Part shown: in pieces, positions 56,635 through 64,000 of the stretch
Layout of the letters: each line of letters opens with the position of its first letter
Numbering within the stretch: position 1 is the stretch's first letter
From: Streptomyces sp. V3I8
Lineage (GTDB): Bacteria > Actinomycetota > Actinomycetes > Streptomycetales > Streptomycetaceae
NCBI RefSeq assembly: GCF_030817535.1
Contig: NZ_JAUSZL010000002.1
Coordinates: 2,914,001 to 2,978,000, forward strand
DNA length: 64,000 nucleotides
Reading direction: 5' to 3'
The notes under the pieces: model-generated
The model's input: only the letters and a program-made list of their open reading frames with translations
Told to the model about the DNA's origin: nothing
Database searches by the model: none
Made by a program: the position numbers and the translations under genes

Positions 56635-56767
56635 ATGTCCGTGCACAGATCCGGAACGGCTGCGGGCGGCCGACGTCCTGCCCCGCGGCGCCCACCACTT
56701 CGCGACCCCCGACACCACGGGCGGCGCCGGCCGACGGCTGACGTTCTCGCGCCCCGTGTACGCGGAA
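56635..56767 (+). pseudogene. possible frameshifted gene remnant downstream of lon
   Basis: An ATG at 56635 with GGAGG 8 nt upstream opens a frame that soon loses coding character, while the +1 frame from about 56642 reads well (CTDPERLRAADVLPRGAHHF, ending FSRPVYAEG). This fits a small gene broken by a deletion or frameshift near its start, ending in the terminator hairpin at 56768. Not recognised. The rest of the 56410-56853 gap is GC-rich without features apart from the terminator. Confidence 0.35.
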
Positions 56768-56800
56768 GGCCCGGGCCCCTCACGAAGAGGGGTCCGGGCC
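56768..56800 (-). terminator. lon terminator hairpin
   Basis: GGCCCGGGCCCCTC and GAGGGGTCCGGGCC pair (one G-T mismatch) across a 5-nt loop, 53 bp after the lon stop. Strong stem, no U-run. Confidence 0.75.
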
Positions 56801-56853
56801 CTACCCGACCGGTGGCGTCCGTCACTGCGCCACCGGAGCTTCGGCCGTGCGGC

Positions 56854-59280
56854 TCACGCCGCCACCGGGACCTCCGTCGCCGCGCCACTGGTCGCCGGCG
56901 CGAGCGCCAGTTCCAGGACCTGGCGGACGTCCGTCACCGCGTGGACGTCGAGCTTCTCCAGGACCTCGGCCGGGACGTCGTCCAGGTCGGCCTCGTTGCG
57001 CTTGGGGATGATCACCGTGGTGACACCCGCCCGGTGCGCGGCGAGCAGCTTCTGCTTGACGCCCCCGATCGGCAGCACCCGGCCGGTGAGCGAGACCTCA
57101 CCGGTCATGGCCACGTCCGTGCGGACCAGGCGGCCCGACAGGAGTGAGGCCAGTGCCGTCGTCATCGTGACACCCGCGCTCGGACCGTCCTTCGGCACCG
57201 CGCCCGCCGGGAAGTGGATGTGCACACCCCGGTCCTTCAGGTCGGCGACCGGCAGTTCCAGCTCGGCGCCGTGGGAGCGCAGGAAGGAGAGCGCGATCTG
57301 CGCCGACTCCTTCATCACGTCACCCAGCTGACCGGTGAGGGTCAGGCCCGCCGCGCCCGTCTCCGGGTCGGCCAGGGACGCCTCGACGAACAGGACGTCA
57401 CCGCCCGCGCCGGTGACCGCGAGGCCCGTCGCCACCCCGGGCACCGCCGTGCGGCGCTCGGCCGGGTCCTGGGCGGACTCGGGCACGTGGTGCGGCCTGC
57501 CGATCAGCGCGCGCAGGTCGTCCGCGCCGACCGTGAACGGCAGCTCCCGCTCACCGAGTTCGTGCTGCGCCGCGACCTTGCGGAGCAGCCGTGCGACGGA
57601 CCGCTCCAGATTGCGTACGCCCGCCTCACGGGTGTACTCGCCGGCCAGTTTGCGCAGCGCGCTCTCGTCGAGGGTGACCTCGGCCTGCTCCAGACCGGCC
57701 CGCTCCAGCTGGCGCGGGAGCAGGTGGTCGCGCGCGATGACGACCTTCTCGTCCTCGGTGTAGCCGTCGAGCCGCACCAGTTCCATGCGGTCGAGCAGCG
57801 CCTCCGGGATGGCCTCCAGCACGTTGGCGGTGGTGAGGAAGACGACGTCGCTCAGGTCGAGCTCGACCTCCAGGTAGTGGTCCCGGAAGGTGTGGTTCTG
57901 GGCCGGGTCGAGAACTTCGAGGAGGGCGGCGGCCGGGTCGCCCCGGAAGTCGGAGCCCACCTTGTCGATCTCGTCGAGCAGGACCACCGGGTTCATGGAC
58001 CCGGCCTCCTTGATGGCGCGCACGATCCGGCCGGGCAGCGCGCCGACGTACGTACGCCGGTGGCCGCGGATCTCCGCCTCGTCCCGTACGCCGCCGAGGG
58101 CGACGCGGACGAACTTGCGGCCCATGGCGTGCGCGACGGACTCGCCGAGAGAGGTCTTGCCGACGCCGGGCGGCCCGACGAGCGCGAGCACGGCGCCGCC
58201 GCGACGCCCGCCCACGACCCCCAGCCCGCGGTCGTTGCGGCGCTTGCGGACCGCCAGGTACTCGGTGATCCGCTCCTTCACGTCGTCCAGGCCGGCGTGC
58301 TCGGCGTCGAGGACCGCTCGGGCGGCCCGGATGTCGTACCCGGCGGCGCTGTCGTCGGTGCGCTCGTTCCACGGCAGTTCGAGCACGGTGTCGAGCCAGG
58401 TGCGGATCCAGGAGCCCTCGGGCGACTGGTCGCTGGAGCGCTCCAGCTTCTCGACCTCCTTGAGCGCGGCCTCGCGGACCTTCTCGGGGAGGTCGGCGGC
58501 CTCGACGCGGGCCCGGTAGTCGTCGGACTCCTCGCCCTCGGCCTCGCCGTTCAGCTCGCGCAGCTCCTTGCGCACGGCCTCCAGCTGCCGCCGCAGCAGG
58601 AACTCCCGCTGCTGCTTGTCCACACCTTCCTGTACGTCCTTGGCGATGGACTCGGCCACGTCCTGCTCGGCGAGGTGCTCGCGCAGGTGCTCGGTGGCGA
58701 GCTTCAGCCGGGCCACCGGGTCGGTGGTCTCCAGCAGCTCGACCTTCTGGGCGGTCGTCAGGAACGGCGAGTAGCCGCTGTTGTCGGCGAGGGCGGCCAC
58801 GTCGTCGATCTGCTGGACGCGGTCCACGACCTGCCAGGCGGCACGCTTCTTCAGCCAGTTGGTGGCCAGCGCCTTGTACTCCTTGACCAGCTCGGTCACG
58901 GAGCCGGGCAGCGGGTCCGGCACGGTCTCCTCGACCTGGACGCCCTCCACCCACAGGGCGGCGCCGGGACCGGTCGTACCGGCTCCCACCCGCACCCGGG
59001 CGCGGCCGCGGATCAGGGCGCCGGGGTCGCCGTCGGCGAGGCGCCCCACCTGCTCGACCGTGCCGAGCACGCCCGTGTTCGCGTACGTGCCGTCGATCCG
59101 CGGAACAAGCAGCACCTTCGGCTTGCTGGCACCGGTGGAACGGGCGGCGGCCTGCGCGGCCTCGACCGCGGCGCGCACATCGGCGTCGTTCAGGTCCAGG
59201 GGCACCACCATGCCGGGCAGCACGACCTCGTCGTCGAGCGGCAGCACGGGCAGAGTGAGCGGTTCGGACGTCAAAGCCAT
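56854..59280 (-). CDS. lon: ATP-dependent Lon protease
   Basis: AAA+ protease degrading damaged and regulatory proteins. It is 808 residues from the ATG at 59280 (MALTSEPLTLPVLPLDDEVV; AAGGGG 7 nt upstream); an ATG seven codons earlier has no ribosome site. The N-terminal LON domain spans about 1-190, Walker A GPPGVGKT 369-376, Walker B near VVLLDEIDK (about 432-440), and the Ser701/Lys742 proteolytic dyad is in KDGPSAGVT and IGGVKQK. A HAIR operator upstream indicates HspR control, as known for Streptomyces lon. Confidence 0.97.
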   Translation of the reverse strand: MALTSEPLTLPVLPLDDEVVLPGMVVPLDLNDADVRAAVEAAQAAARSTGASKPKVLLVPRIDGTYANTGVLGTVEQVGRLADGDPGALIRGRARVRVGAGTTGPGAALWVEGVQVEETVPDPLPGSVTELVKEYKALATNWLKKRAAWQVVDRVQQIDDVAALADNSGYSPFLTTAQKVELLETTDPVARLKLATEHLREHLAEQDVAESIAKDVQEGVDKQQREFLLRRQLEAVRKELRELNGEAEGEESDDYRARVEAADLPEKVREAALKEVEKLERSSDQSPEGSWIRTWLDTVLELPWNERTDDSAAGYDIRAARAVLDAEHAGLDDVKERITEYLAVRKRRNDRGLGVVGGRRGGAVLALVGPPGVGKTSLGESVAHAMGRKFVRVALGGVRDEAEIRGHRRTYVGALPGRIVRAIKEAGSMNPVVLLDEIDKVGSDFRGDPAAALLEVLDPAQNHTFRDHYLEVELDLSDVVFLTTANVLEAIPEALLDRMELVRLDGYTEDEKVVIARDHLLPRQLERAGLEQAEVTLDESALRKLAGEYTREAGVRNLERSVARLLRKVAAQHELGERELPFTVGADDLRALIGRPHHVPESAQDPAERRTAVPGVATGLAVTGAGGDVLFVEASLADPETGAAGLTLTGQLGDVMKESAQIALSFLRSHGAELELPVADLKDRGVHIHFPAGAVPKDGPSAGVTMTTALASLLSGRLVRTDVAMTGEVSLTGRVLPIGGVKQKLLAAHRAGVTTVIIPKRNEADLDDVPAEVLEKLDVHAVTDVRQVLELALAPATSGAATEVPVAA

Positions 59281-59301
59281 GATTACCCCTTCGGCATTCA
59301 A

Positions 59302-59322
59302 GTTGAGCTATGCCGACTCAAT
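59302..59322 (-). promoter_or_regulatory. HAIR (HspR) operator of lon
   Basis: On the minus strand TTGAGT-N7-GCTCAA, nearly the HAIR consensus CTTGAGT-N7-ACTCAAG, lies 23 bp upstream of the lon ATG. HspR with DnaK represses at HAIR and releases on heat shock. In S. coelicolor lon is an HspR target (established knowledge). Confidence 0.85.
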
Positions 59323-59446
59323 GCACGTGAGCCCGTGAATGTTCCCCGAACGCTGTTCGCTGTGAGCGATCGCTCCTGCCGCGGCGCGCCGTCCGGCCCG
59401 GCGAAAACCGGCTGCCCGGCCCGGGCGGACTTGCCAGGATGGCCCC

Positions 59447-60136
59447 ATGACCACCTCGTACGCCGCGCCCCATGACAGTCCCGTAGTCATCGACCGCCGC
59501 GAGGGACCGTACGGAGAGATCGTGCTGCGGCGGCACGGCGCGCTGCTGCAGATCATCGCCAACGGGTGCTTCCTCATGGACACCTCCGACGGCCGCTCGG
59601 AGCGGCTGCTGGTCGACGCCGCGCTCGGCGCGCTGGACGGGCGCACCGCGCCGGACGTACTGATCGGCGGTCTCGGCGTCGGCTTCTCCCTCGCCCACGC
59701 GGCGGCCGAGCCCCGCTGGGGCCGCATCGCCGTGGTCGAGCGGGAACGGGCGGTCATCGACTGGCACCGCTCGGGGCCCCTCGCCGAGTTGTCGGCAAAC
59801 GCGCTCGCGGACCCGCGCACCGAGATCATCGAGGCGGATCTCGTCACACACGTCAATGAGACATCCGACACGTACGACGTACTGTGCCTCGACATCGACA
59901 ACGGACCCGAGTGGACCGTCACGGAGGGCAACGAAAGCCTCTACTCCGGTGGCGGACTCGCCGCGTGCGCGCGGGTGTTGAAGCCCGGCGGGATACTCGC
60001 CGTCTGGTCGGCCAGACCTTCGCCTGATTTTGCAAGTACCTTGCAGAATGCCGGGTTCCGGCAGGTGCGTACCGAAGAGATCCCGGTTGCCCGAGGCGTT
60101 CCGGACGTGGTGCATCTCGCGGTAAGACCTGGATAG
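59447..60136 (+). CDS. spermidine-synthase-like methyltransferase-fold protein
   Basis: 229 residues from the ATG at 59447, divergent from lon. The Rossmann SAM-like motif LIGGLGVGFSLAHA, the acidic end of beta2 (IAVVERERAV) and DVLCLDIDNGPEWT, together with an N-terminal strand domain (GEIVLRRHGALLQIIANG), match the polyamine-synthase superfamily. The aspartates of aminopropyl transfer are only partly recognisable, so enzyme activity is uncertain. Soluble. Confidence 0.8.
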   Translation: MTTSYAAPHDSPVVIDRREGPYGEIVLRRHGALLQIIANGCFLMDTSDGRSERLLVDAALGALDGRTAPDVLIGGLGVGFSLAHAAAEPRWGRIAVVERERAVIDWHRSGPLAELSANALADPRTEIIEADLVTHVNETSDTYDVLCLDIDNGPEWTVTEGNESLYSGGGLAACARVLKPGGILAVWSARPSPDFASTLQNAGFRQVRTEEIPVARGVPDVVHLAVRPG

Positions 60137-60248
60137 CCGAGCGGCGGTCACTGCCCGTACCCTGCTGCTCTGACGCCGATCATTCAAGCGTCAAGCGCAG
60201 TCATGGAATCACCCCACTGGTTCCGGAAAGCACACGTAGGGGCGGGCG

Positions 60249-60986
60249 ATGGAGCAGACACACACCTCGCACAACGGCACGGCGGCCACGCCGGGCGCTC
60301 AACGCCGGGTGCTGGTGGTCGAGGACGATCCGACGATCGTCGACGCCATCGCCGCCCGGCTGCGCGCCGAAGGGTTCCTCGTGCAAACAGCGAGTGACGG
60401 ACCGGCCGCCGTGGACACGGCCGAGGCATGGCAGCCCGACCTGTTGATCCTCGACATCATGCTGCCGGGTTTCGACGGCCTGGAGGTCTGCCGGCGCGTC
60501 CAGGCGGCCCGCCCGGTGCCGGTCATGATGCTCACCGCGCGCGACGACGAGACGGACATGCTGGTCGGGCTCGGCGTGGGCGCCGACGACTACATGACGA
60601 AACCGTTCTCCATGCGTGAGCTGGCCGCGCGTGTGCACGTTCTGTTGCGGCGGGTGGAGCGGGCCGCGCTGGCCGCGTCCACGCCCCGTTCCGGCATCCT
60701 GCGCCTCGGTGAGCTGGAGATCGACCACGCACAGCGCCGGGTGCGGGTGCGTTCCGAGGACGTGCACCTGACGCCGACCGAGTTCGACCTGCTGGTCTGC
60801 CTGGCCAACACCCCGCGCGCGGTGCTCTCCCGCGAGCAGTTGCTGGCCGAGGTGTGGGACTGGGCGGACGCGTCCGGCACCCGGACCGTGGACAGCCACA
60901 TCAAGGCCCTGCGCCGGAAGATCGGCGCCGAACGGATCCGTACGGTGCACGGCGTGGGCTACGCGCTGGAGACCCCGACGCCCTAA
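60249..60986 (+). CDS. OmpR/PhoB-family response regulator
   Basis: 245 residues: receiver (about 20-130) with phospho-acceptor Asp69 (LLILDIMLPGFDG), Lys in TKPFS, and a C-terminal winged helix (LTPTEFDLLVCLANTPRAVL, then TVDSHIKALRRKIGAERIRTVHGVGYAL). AGGGGCGGG precedes the ATG. It is followed 33 bp later by its histidine kinase, forming a two-component operon. The regulon is unknown. Confidence 0.95.
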   Translation: MEQTHTSHNGTAATPGAQRRVLVVEDDPTIVDAIAARLRAEGFLVQTASDGPAAVDTAEAWQPDLLILDIMLPGFDGLEVCRRVQAARPVPVMMLTARDDETDMLVGLGVGADDYMTKPFSMRELAARVHVLLRRVERAALAASTPRSGILRLGELEIDHAQRRVRVRSEDVHLTPTEFDLLVCLANTPRAVLSREQLLAEVWDWADASGTRTVDSHIKALRRKIGAERIRTVHGVGYALETPTP

Positions 60987-61018
60987 AGTCGGGCACCCTG
61001 ACCGAGGGGACTGGTGTG

Positions 61019-62281
61019 ATGAGGGGTCGCGGCGTACTGCGCGGGCGCGTCAAGGCGGGCGCGGGGCCGGTGACCGGCCCGGCCGACGGTGCGGGATTCC
61101 CCGGCGCGGAGTCCTCTGGCACCGGATCCCCCGGCACGGGTCCGGCCCAGGTCACCGGTACGGCGGCCCCCGGCACGCCGCCGGGCACGGTCTCCGGTTC
61201 CGGTTCCTGGGGGGACGTACGGCCCTTCTCCATCAAGACGAAACTCGGCACGCTGGTCGTCGTCTCGGTCTTCATCACCACGGGCCTGCTGATGATCGCG
61301 GTGCGCACCGAGACCGAGCTGCGCTTCATCACGGTCTTCTCGATGATCGCCACCCTGCTGATCACCCAGTTCGTGGCGCACTCGATCACCGCCCCGCTGG
61401 ACGAGATGAGCACCGTCGCGCGGGGCATCTCGCACGGCGACTACACGCGCCGGGTCAGGGGCGCCGACCGCCGGGACGAGCTGGGCGACCTGGCCCAGAC
61501 GATCAACCGCATGGCCGACGACCTGGAGGCCCAGGAGCGCCAGCGCAAGGAGCTCGTGGCGAACGTCTCGCACGAGCTGCGCACCCCCATCGCGGGCCTG
61601 CGCGCGGTCCTGGAGAACGTGGTGGACGGGGTGTCCGCCGCCGACCCCGAGACGATGCGCACGGCCCTGAAGCAGACCGAGCGGCTGGGGCGCCTGGTGG
61701 AGACGCTGCTCGACCTCTCCCGCCTGGACAGCGGCGTCGTACCGCTGCGCAAGCGGCGCTTCGAGGTGTGGCCGTACCTGTCCGGCGTACTGAAGGAGGC
61801 CAACATGGTGGCCTCCGCGCGCGCGGGCATCGCCTCCGGTTCCGGCAGCCACACGCGCACCGACGTCCACCTGCACCTCGACGTGTCCCCGCCGGAGCTG
61901 ACCGCGCACGTGGACCCGGAACGGATCCACCAGGTCGTCGCCAACCTCATCGACAACGCGGTCAAACACAGCCCGCCGCACGGCCGGGTCACGGTGCGGG
62001 CCCGGCGCGGCGACGGCCCCGAGTCCCTGGACCTGGAGGTCCTGGACGAGGGCCCCGGCATCCCGCGCTCGGAGTGGCACCGGGTCTTCGAGCGGTTCAA
62101 CCGCGGCGGGGTCGTCGCGCCGCACGGCCCGGGCAGCGACGGCGGTACGGGCCTCGGGCTCGCGATCGCCCGCTGGGCGGTGGATCTGCACGGTGGCCGG
62201 ATCGGCGTGGCCGAATCCGAGCGGGGCTGCCGGATCCAGGTCACCCTTCCGGGAGTGCCCTCGCCGGACAGGTTGACGTAG
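61019..62281 (+). CDS. sensor histidine kinase (short-loop type)
   Basis: 420 residues from the ATG at 61019; a GTG at 61016 is also possible (GAGGGG 6-9 nt upstream). A Gly/Pro/Ser-rich cytoplasmic N-terminus of about 65 residues, membrane helices at about 78-95 and 103-122 joined by only about 8 residues, HAMP, phospho-accepting His185 in VANVSHELRTP, and HATPase motifs NLIDNAVKHSPP, DEGPGIP and GLGLAIARWAV. Such short loops are seen in kinases that sense membrane state. Partner of the preceding regulator. Confidence 0.94.
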   Translation: MRGRGVLRGRVKAGAGPVTGPADGAGFPGAESSGTGSPGTGPAQVTGTAAPGTPPGTVSGSGSWGDVRPFSIKTKLGTLVVVSVFITTGLLMIAVRTETELRFITVFSMIATLLITQFVAHSITAPLDEMSTVARGISHGDYTRRVRGADRRDELGDLAQTINRMADDLEAQERQRKELVANVSHELRTPIAGLRAVLENVVDGVSAADPETMRTALKQTERLGRLVETLLDLSRLDSGVVPLRKRRFEVWPYLSGVLKEANMVASARAGIASGSGSHTRTDVHLHLDVSPPELTAHVDPERIHQVVANLIDNAVKHSPPHGRVTVRARRGDGPESLDLEVLDEGPGIPRSEWHRVFERFNRGGVVAPHGPGSDGGTGLGLAIARWAVDLHGGRIGVAESERGCRIQVTLPGVPSPDRLT

Positions 62282-62485
62282 GGTTCGAAGCGAGAGCCCA
62301 AGATCCACGTGATCGGGCAGCAGGACACGTGTCATCGCGCGTTCCTCGCACGGAAACCGGCCGTTCGCGGTCGTGATCCCGGGCCGGCGCGTCCGTTCGG
62401 TATCGGAACCCCGCTTGTTTCCCGCCATTTCCACCCCCGAAACACGCGATTCGATGTGACTTACGCGACGATGACCATGCCCGGC

Positions 62486-62515
62486 CTGACCTAGGCGGTC
62501 CGGGGGGCGTAGCCT
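62486..62515 (+). promoter_or_regulatory. putative promoter of the 2-oxoglutarate dehydrogenase gene
   Basis: CTGACC and TAGCCT are spaced 18 bp in an AT-richer segment, about 50 bp upstream of the GTG start. This sits in the 284-bp spacer after the kinase gene. Inference from spacing only. Confidence 0.45.
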
Positions 62516-62565
62516 TTATTCCCGCTGTCCATCACCTTGTGAAGCGGAAGAGGGCGGTTGCCGCC

Positions 62566-64000
62566 GTGTCGCCACAGTCCCCCAGTAACTCGAGCATCTC
62601 GACCGATGACCAAGCCGCCGGGAAGAACCCCGCGGCCGCTTTCGGACCCAACGAGTGGCTCGTCGATGAGATCTATCAGCAGTACCTCCAGGACCCGAAT
62701 TCGGTAGACCGAGCCTGGTGGGACTTCTTCGCCGACTACAAGCCGGGCGGCGCGACCGCCTCGCCCCAGGCGGGTACCGCGGCCGCGGGGGGCGCGGGAA
62801 CCACCGCCGCCCCCGCTCCGTCCGCCCCGGCAGCTCCCCCGGCCCAGGCCAAGGCTCCGGCCCAGGCCGCGCCGGTCCAGGCTCCGGCCGCCCCGGCGCA
62901 GGCCGCACCCGCGGCCGCGAAGCCCGCGGCCGCCGCTCCGGCGGCTGCCGCCCCGGCCAAGGCGCCGGCTCCGGCCGCCGCCCCGGCGAAGCCCGCCGCG
63001 GCCAGGCCGGCCGCCGCCAAGGCCGCGCCCGCCCCGGAGTCCCACGGGGGCCCCGAGTACGTGACGCTGCGCGGTCCGGGCGCCGCGGTCGCGAAGAACA
63101 TGAACGCCTCCATCGAGGTCCCCACGGCCACGTCCGTGCGCGCGGTCCCGGTGAAGCTGCTCTTCGACAACCGCATCGTCATCAACAACCACCTGAAGCG
63201 TGCCCGGGGCGGGAAGATCTCCTTCACCCACCTCATCGGCTACGCGATGGTGCAGGCCATCAAGGCCATGCCGTCGATGAATTACTCCTTCGTGGAGAAG
63301 GACGGCAAGCCGACCCTGGTCAAGCCGGAGCACGTCAACTTCGGTCTCGCCATCGACCTGGTGAAGCCCAACGGCGACCGCCAGCTGGTCGTCGCGGGCA
63401 TCAAGAAGGCCGAGACGCTGAACTTCTTCGAGTTCTGGCAGGCCTACGAGGACATCGTCCGCCGCGCCCGTGACGGCAAGCTGACGATGGACGACTTCAC
63501 CGGGGTCACCGTCTCGCTGACCAACCCCGGCGGCCTCGGCACCGTCCACTCCGTGCCGCGTCTGATGCCCGGTCAGTCGGTCATCATGGGCGTCGGCGCG
63601 ATGGACTACCCCGCGGAGTTCCAGGGCACCTCGCAGGACACCCTGAACAAGCTCGGCATCTCGAAGGTCATGACGCTCACGTCGACCTACGACCACCGGG
63701 TCATCCAGGGCGCCGCGTCCGGCGAGTTCCTGCGCGTCGTCGCGAACTACCTGCTCGGCGAGAACGGCTTCTACGACGAGATCTTCGAGGCCCTGCGCAT
63801 CCCCTACGAGCCGGTCCGCTGGCTCAAGGACATCGACGCCTCGCACGACAGCGACGTCACGAAGGCCGCCCGGGTCTTCGAGCTGATCCACTCCTACCGG
63901 GTCCGCGGCCACGTCATGGCCGACACCGACCCGCTGGAGTACCGCCAGCGCAAGCACCCCGACCTGGACATCACCGAGCACGGGCTCACCCTGTGGGACC
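62566..64000 (+). CDS. kgd: multifunctional 2-oxoglutarate dehydrogenase E1/E2 (KGD), N-terminal part
   Basis: Start GTG at 62566; the gene runs past the right edge, about 478 residues visible. The N-terminal ~40-residue motif ([20 protein letters not shown]) typical of E1o is followed by an Ala/Pro/Lys-rich linker (about 62-160), then an E2-type acyltransferase domain ([31 protein letters not shown]) and the beginning of the E1 thiamine domain ([20 protein letters not shown]). In actinobacteria this fusion replaces separate SucA/SucB. The E2 HxxxDG acid position reads Gln here, as in mycobacterial KGD. Confidence 0.95.
   Translation, partial: MSPQSPSNSSISTDDQAAGKNPAAAFGPNEWLVDEIYQQYLQDPNSVDRAWWDFFADYKPGGATASPQAGTAAAGGAGTTAAPAPSAPAAPPAQAKAPAQAAPVQAPAAPAQAAPAAAKPAAAAPAAAAPAKAPAPAAAPAKPAAARPAAAKAAPAPESHGGPEYVTLRGPGAAVAKNMNASIEVPTATSVRAVPVKLLFDNRIVINNHLKRARGGKISFTHLIGYAMVQAIKAMPSMNYSFVEKDGKPTLVKPEHVNFGLAIDLVKPNGDRQLVVAGIKKAETLNFFEFWQAYEDIVRRARDGKLTMDDFTGVTVSLTNPGGLGTVHSVPRLMPGQSVIMGVGAMDYPAEFQGTSQDTLNKLGISKVMTLTSTYDHRVIQGAASGEFLRVVANYLLGENGFYDEIFEALRIPYEPVRWLKDIDASHDSDVTKAARVFELIHSYRVRGHVMADTDPLEYRQRKHPDLDITEHGLTLWD

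Overview
The window is chromosomal DNA from a high-GC actinomycete, almost certainly a Streptomyces. Third codon positions are strongly G/C-biased and GTG/TTG starts are frequent. The order hom-thrC-thrB-rho-(LCP)-rpmE-prfA-prmC-sua5-ptp-glyA-wecA-atpIBEFHAGD is the classic actinobacterial arrangement. A complete conservon (cvnABCD), an lysA/ArgS-like pair, a bacterial Ku gene and a fused 2-oxoglutarate decarboxylase/dehydrogenase at the right edge also point to Streptomyces.

Layout. Positions 1-7.2 kb hold the F1Fo ATP synthase operon on the minus strand, with atpD cut by the left edge. Positions 7.5-18 kb, also minus, hold cell-envelope and translation genes: a WecA/TagO-type transferase, a divergent SHMT paralogue, a degenerate low-molecular-weight phosphatase, tsaC/sua5, prmC, prfA, rpmE, an LCP ligase and rho. 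Positions 18.3-24.8 kb carry the aspartate-family pathway (thrB, thrC, hom, lysA) and a catalytic-core-less ArgS relative. Around 25-26.6 kb are a receiver-only response regulator, a tRNA-Arg(CCG) with terminator, and a gene-poor stretch with small ORFs or remnants. Positions 26.6-31.8 kb are accessory: a TetR/F420-type oxidoreductase unit divergent from an epoxide hydrolase, a DUF4142 protein, and MarR and LacI regulators. Positions 32-36.2 kb carry two overlapping GH35 beta-galactosidases behind a promoter with a LacI-type palindrome. Positions 36.9-37.5 kb are a tandem array of an 84-bp unit whose core is also scattered singly elsewhere. Then follow Ku, a NERD protein, a dual-specificity phosphatase, an SH3 exported protein and a SEDS/PBP pair (37.7-43.9 kb), a divergent pair of diiron proteins (44-46 kb), a TetR regulator, a NlpC/P60 hydrolase, a StyA-like flavin monooxygenase next to a conservon (48.7-54.6 kb), a PP2C phosphatase, a MarR regulator, lon with a HAIR operator, a spermidine-synthase-like protein, a two-component system, and the start of the 2-oxoglutarate dehydrogenase E1/E2 fusion.

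Most of the window is core metabolism and is well explained by known families. The observations most worth a second look are the tandem amplification of a dispersed hairpin-linked repeat, the divergently transcribed pair of complete diiron sites, the conservon joined to a styrene-monooxygenase-like flavoprotein, the phosphatase whose catalytic cysteine is serine, the SHMT paralogue with an altered active-site loop, and the ArgS-derived protein carrying three simple-sequence expansions. Assignments come from reading protein sequences and motifs by eye; no database search was run.
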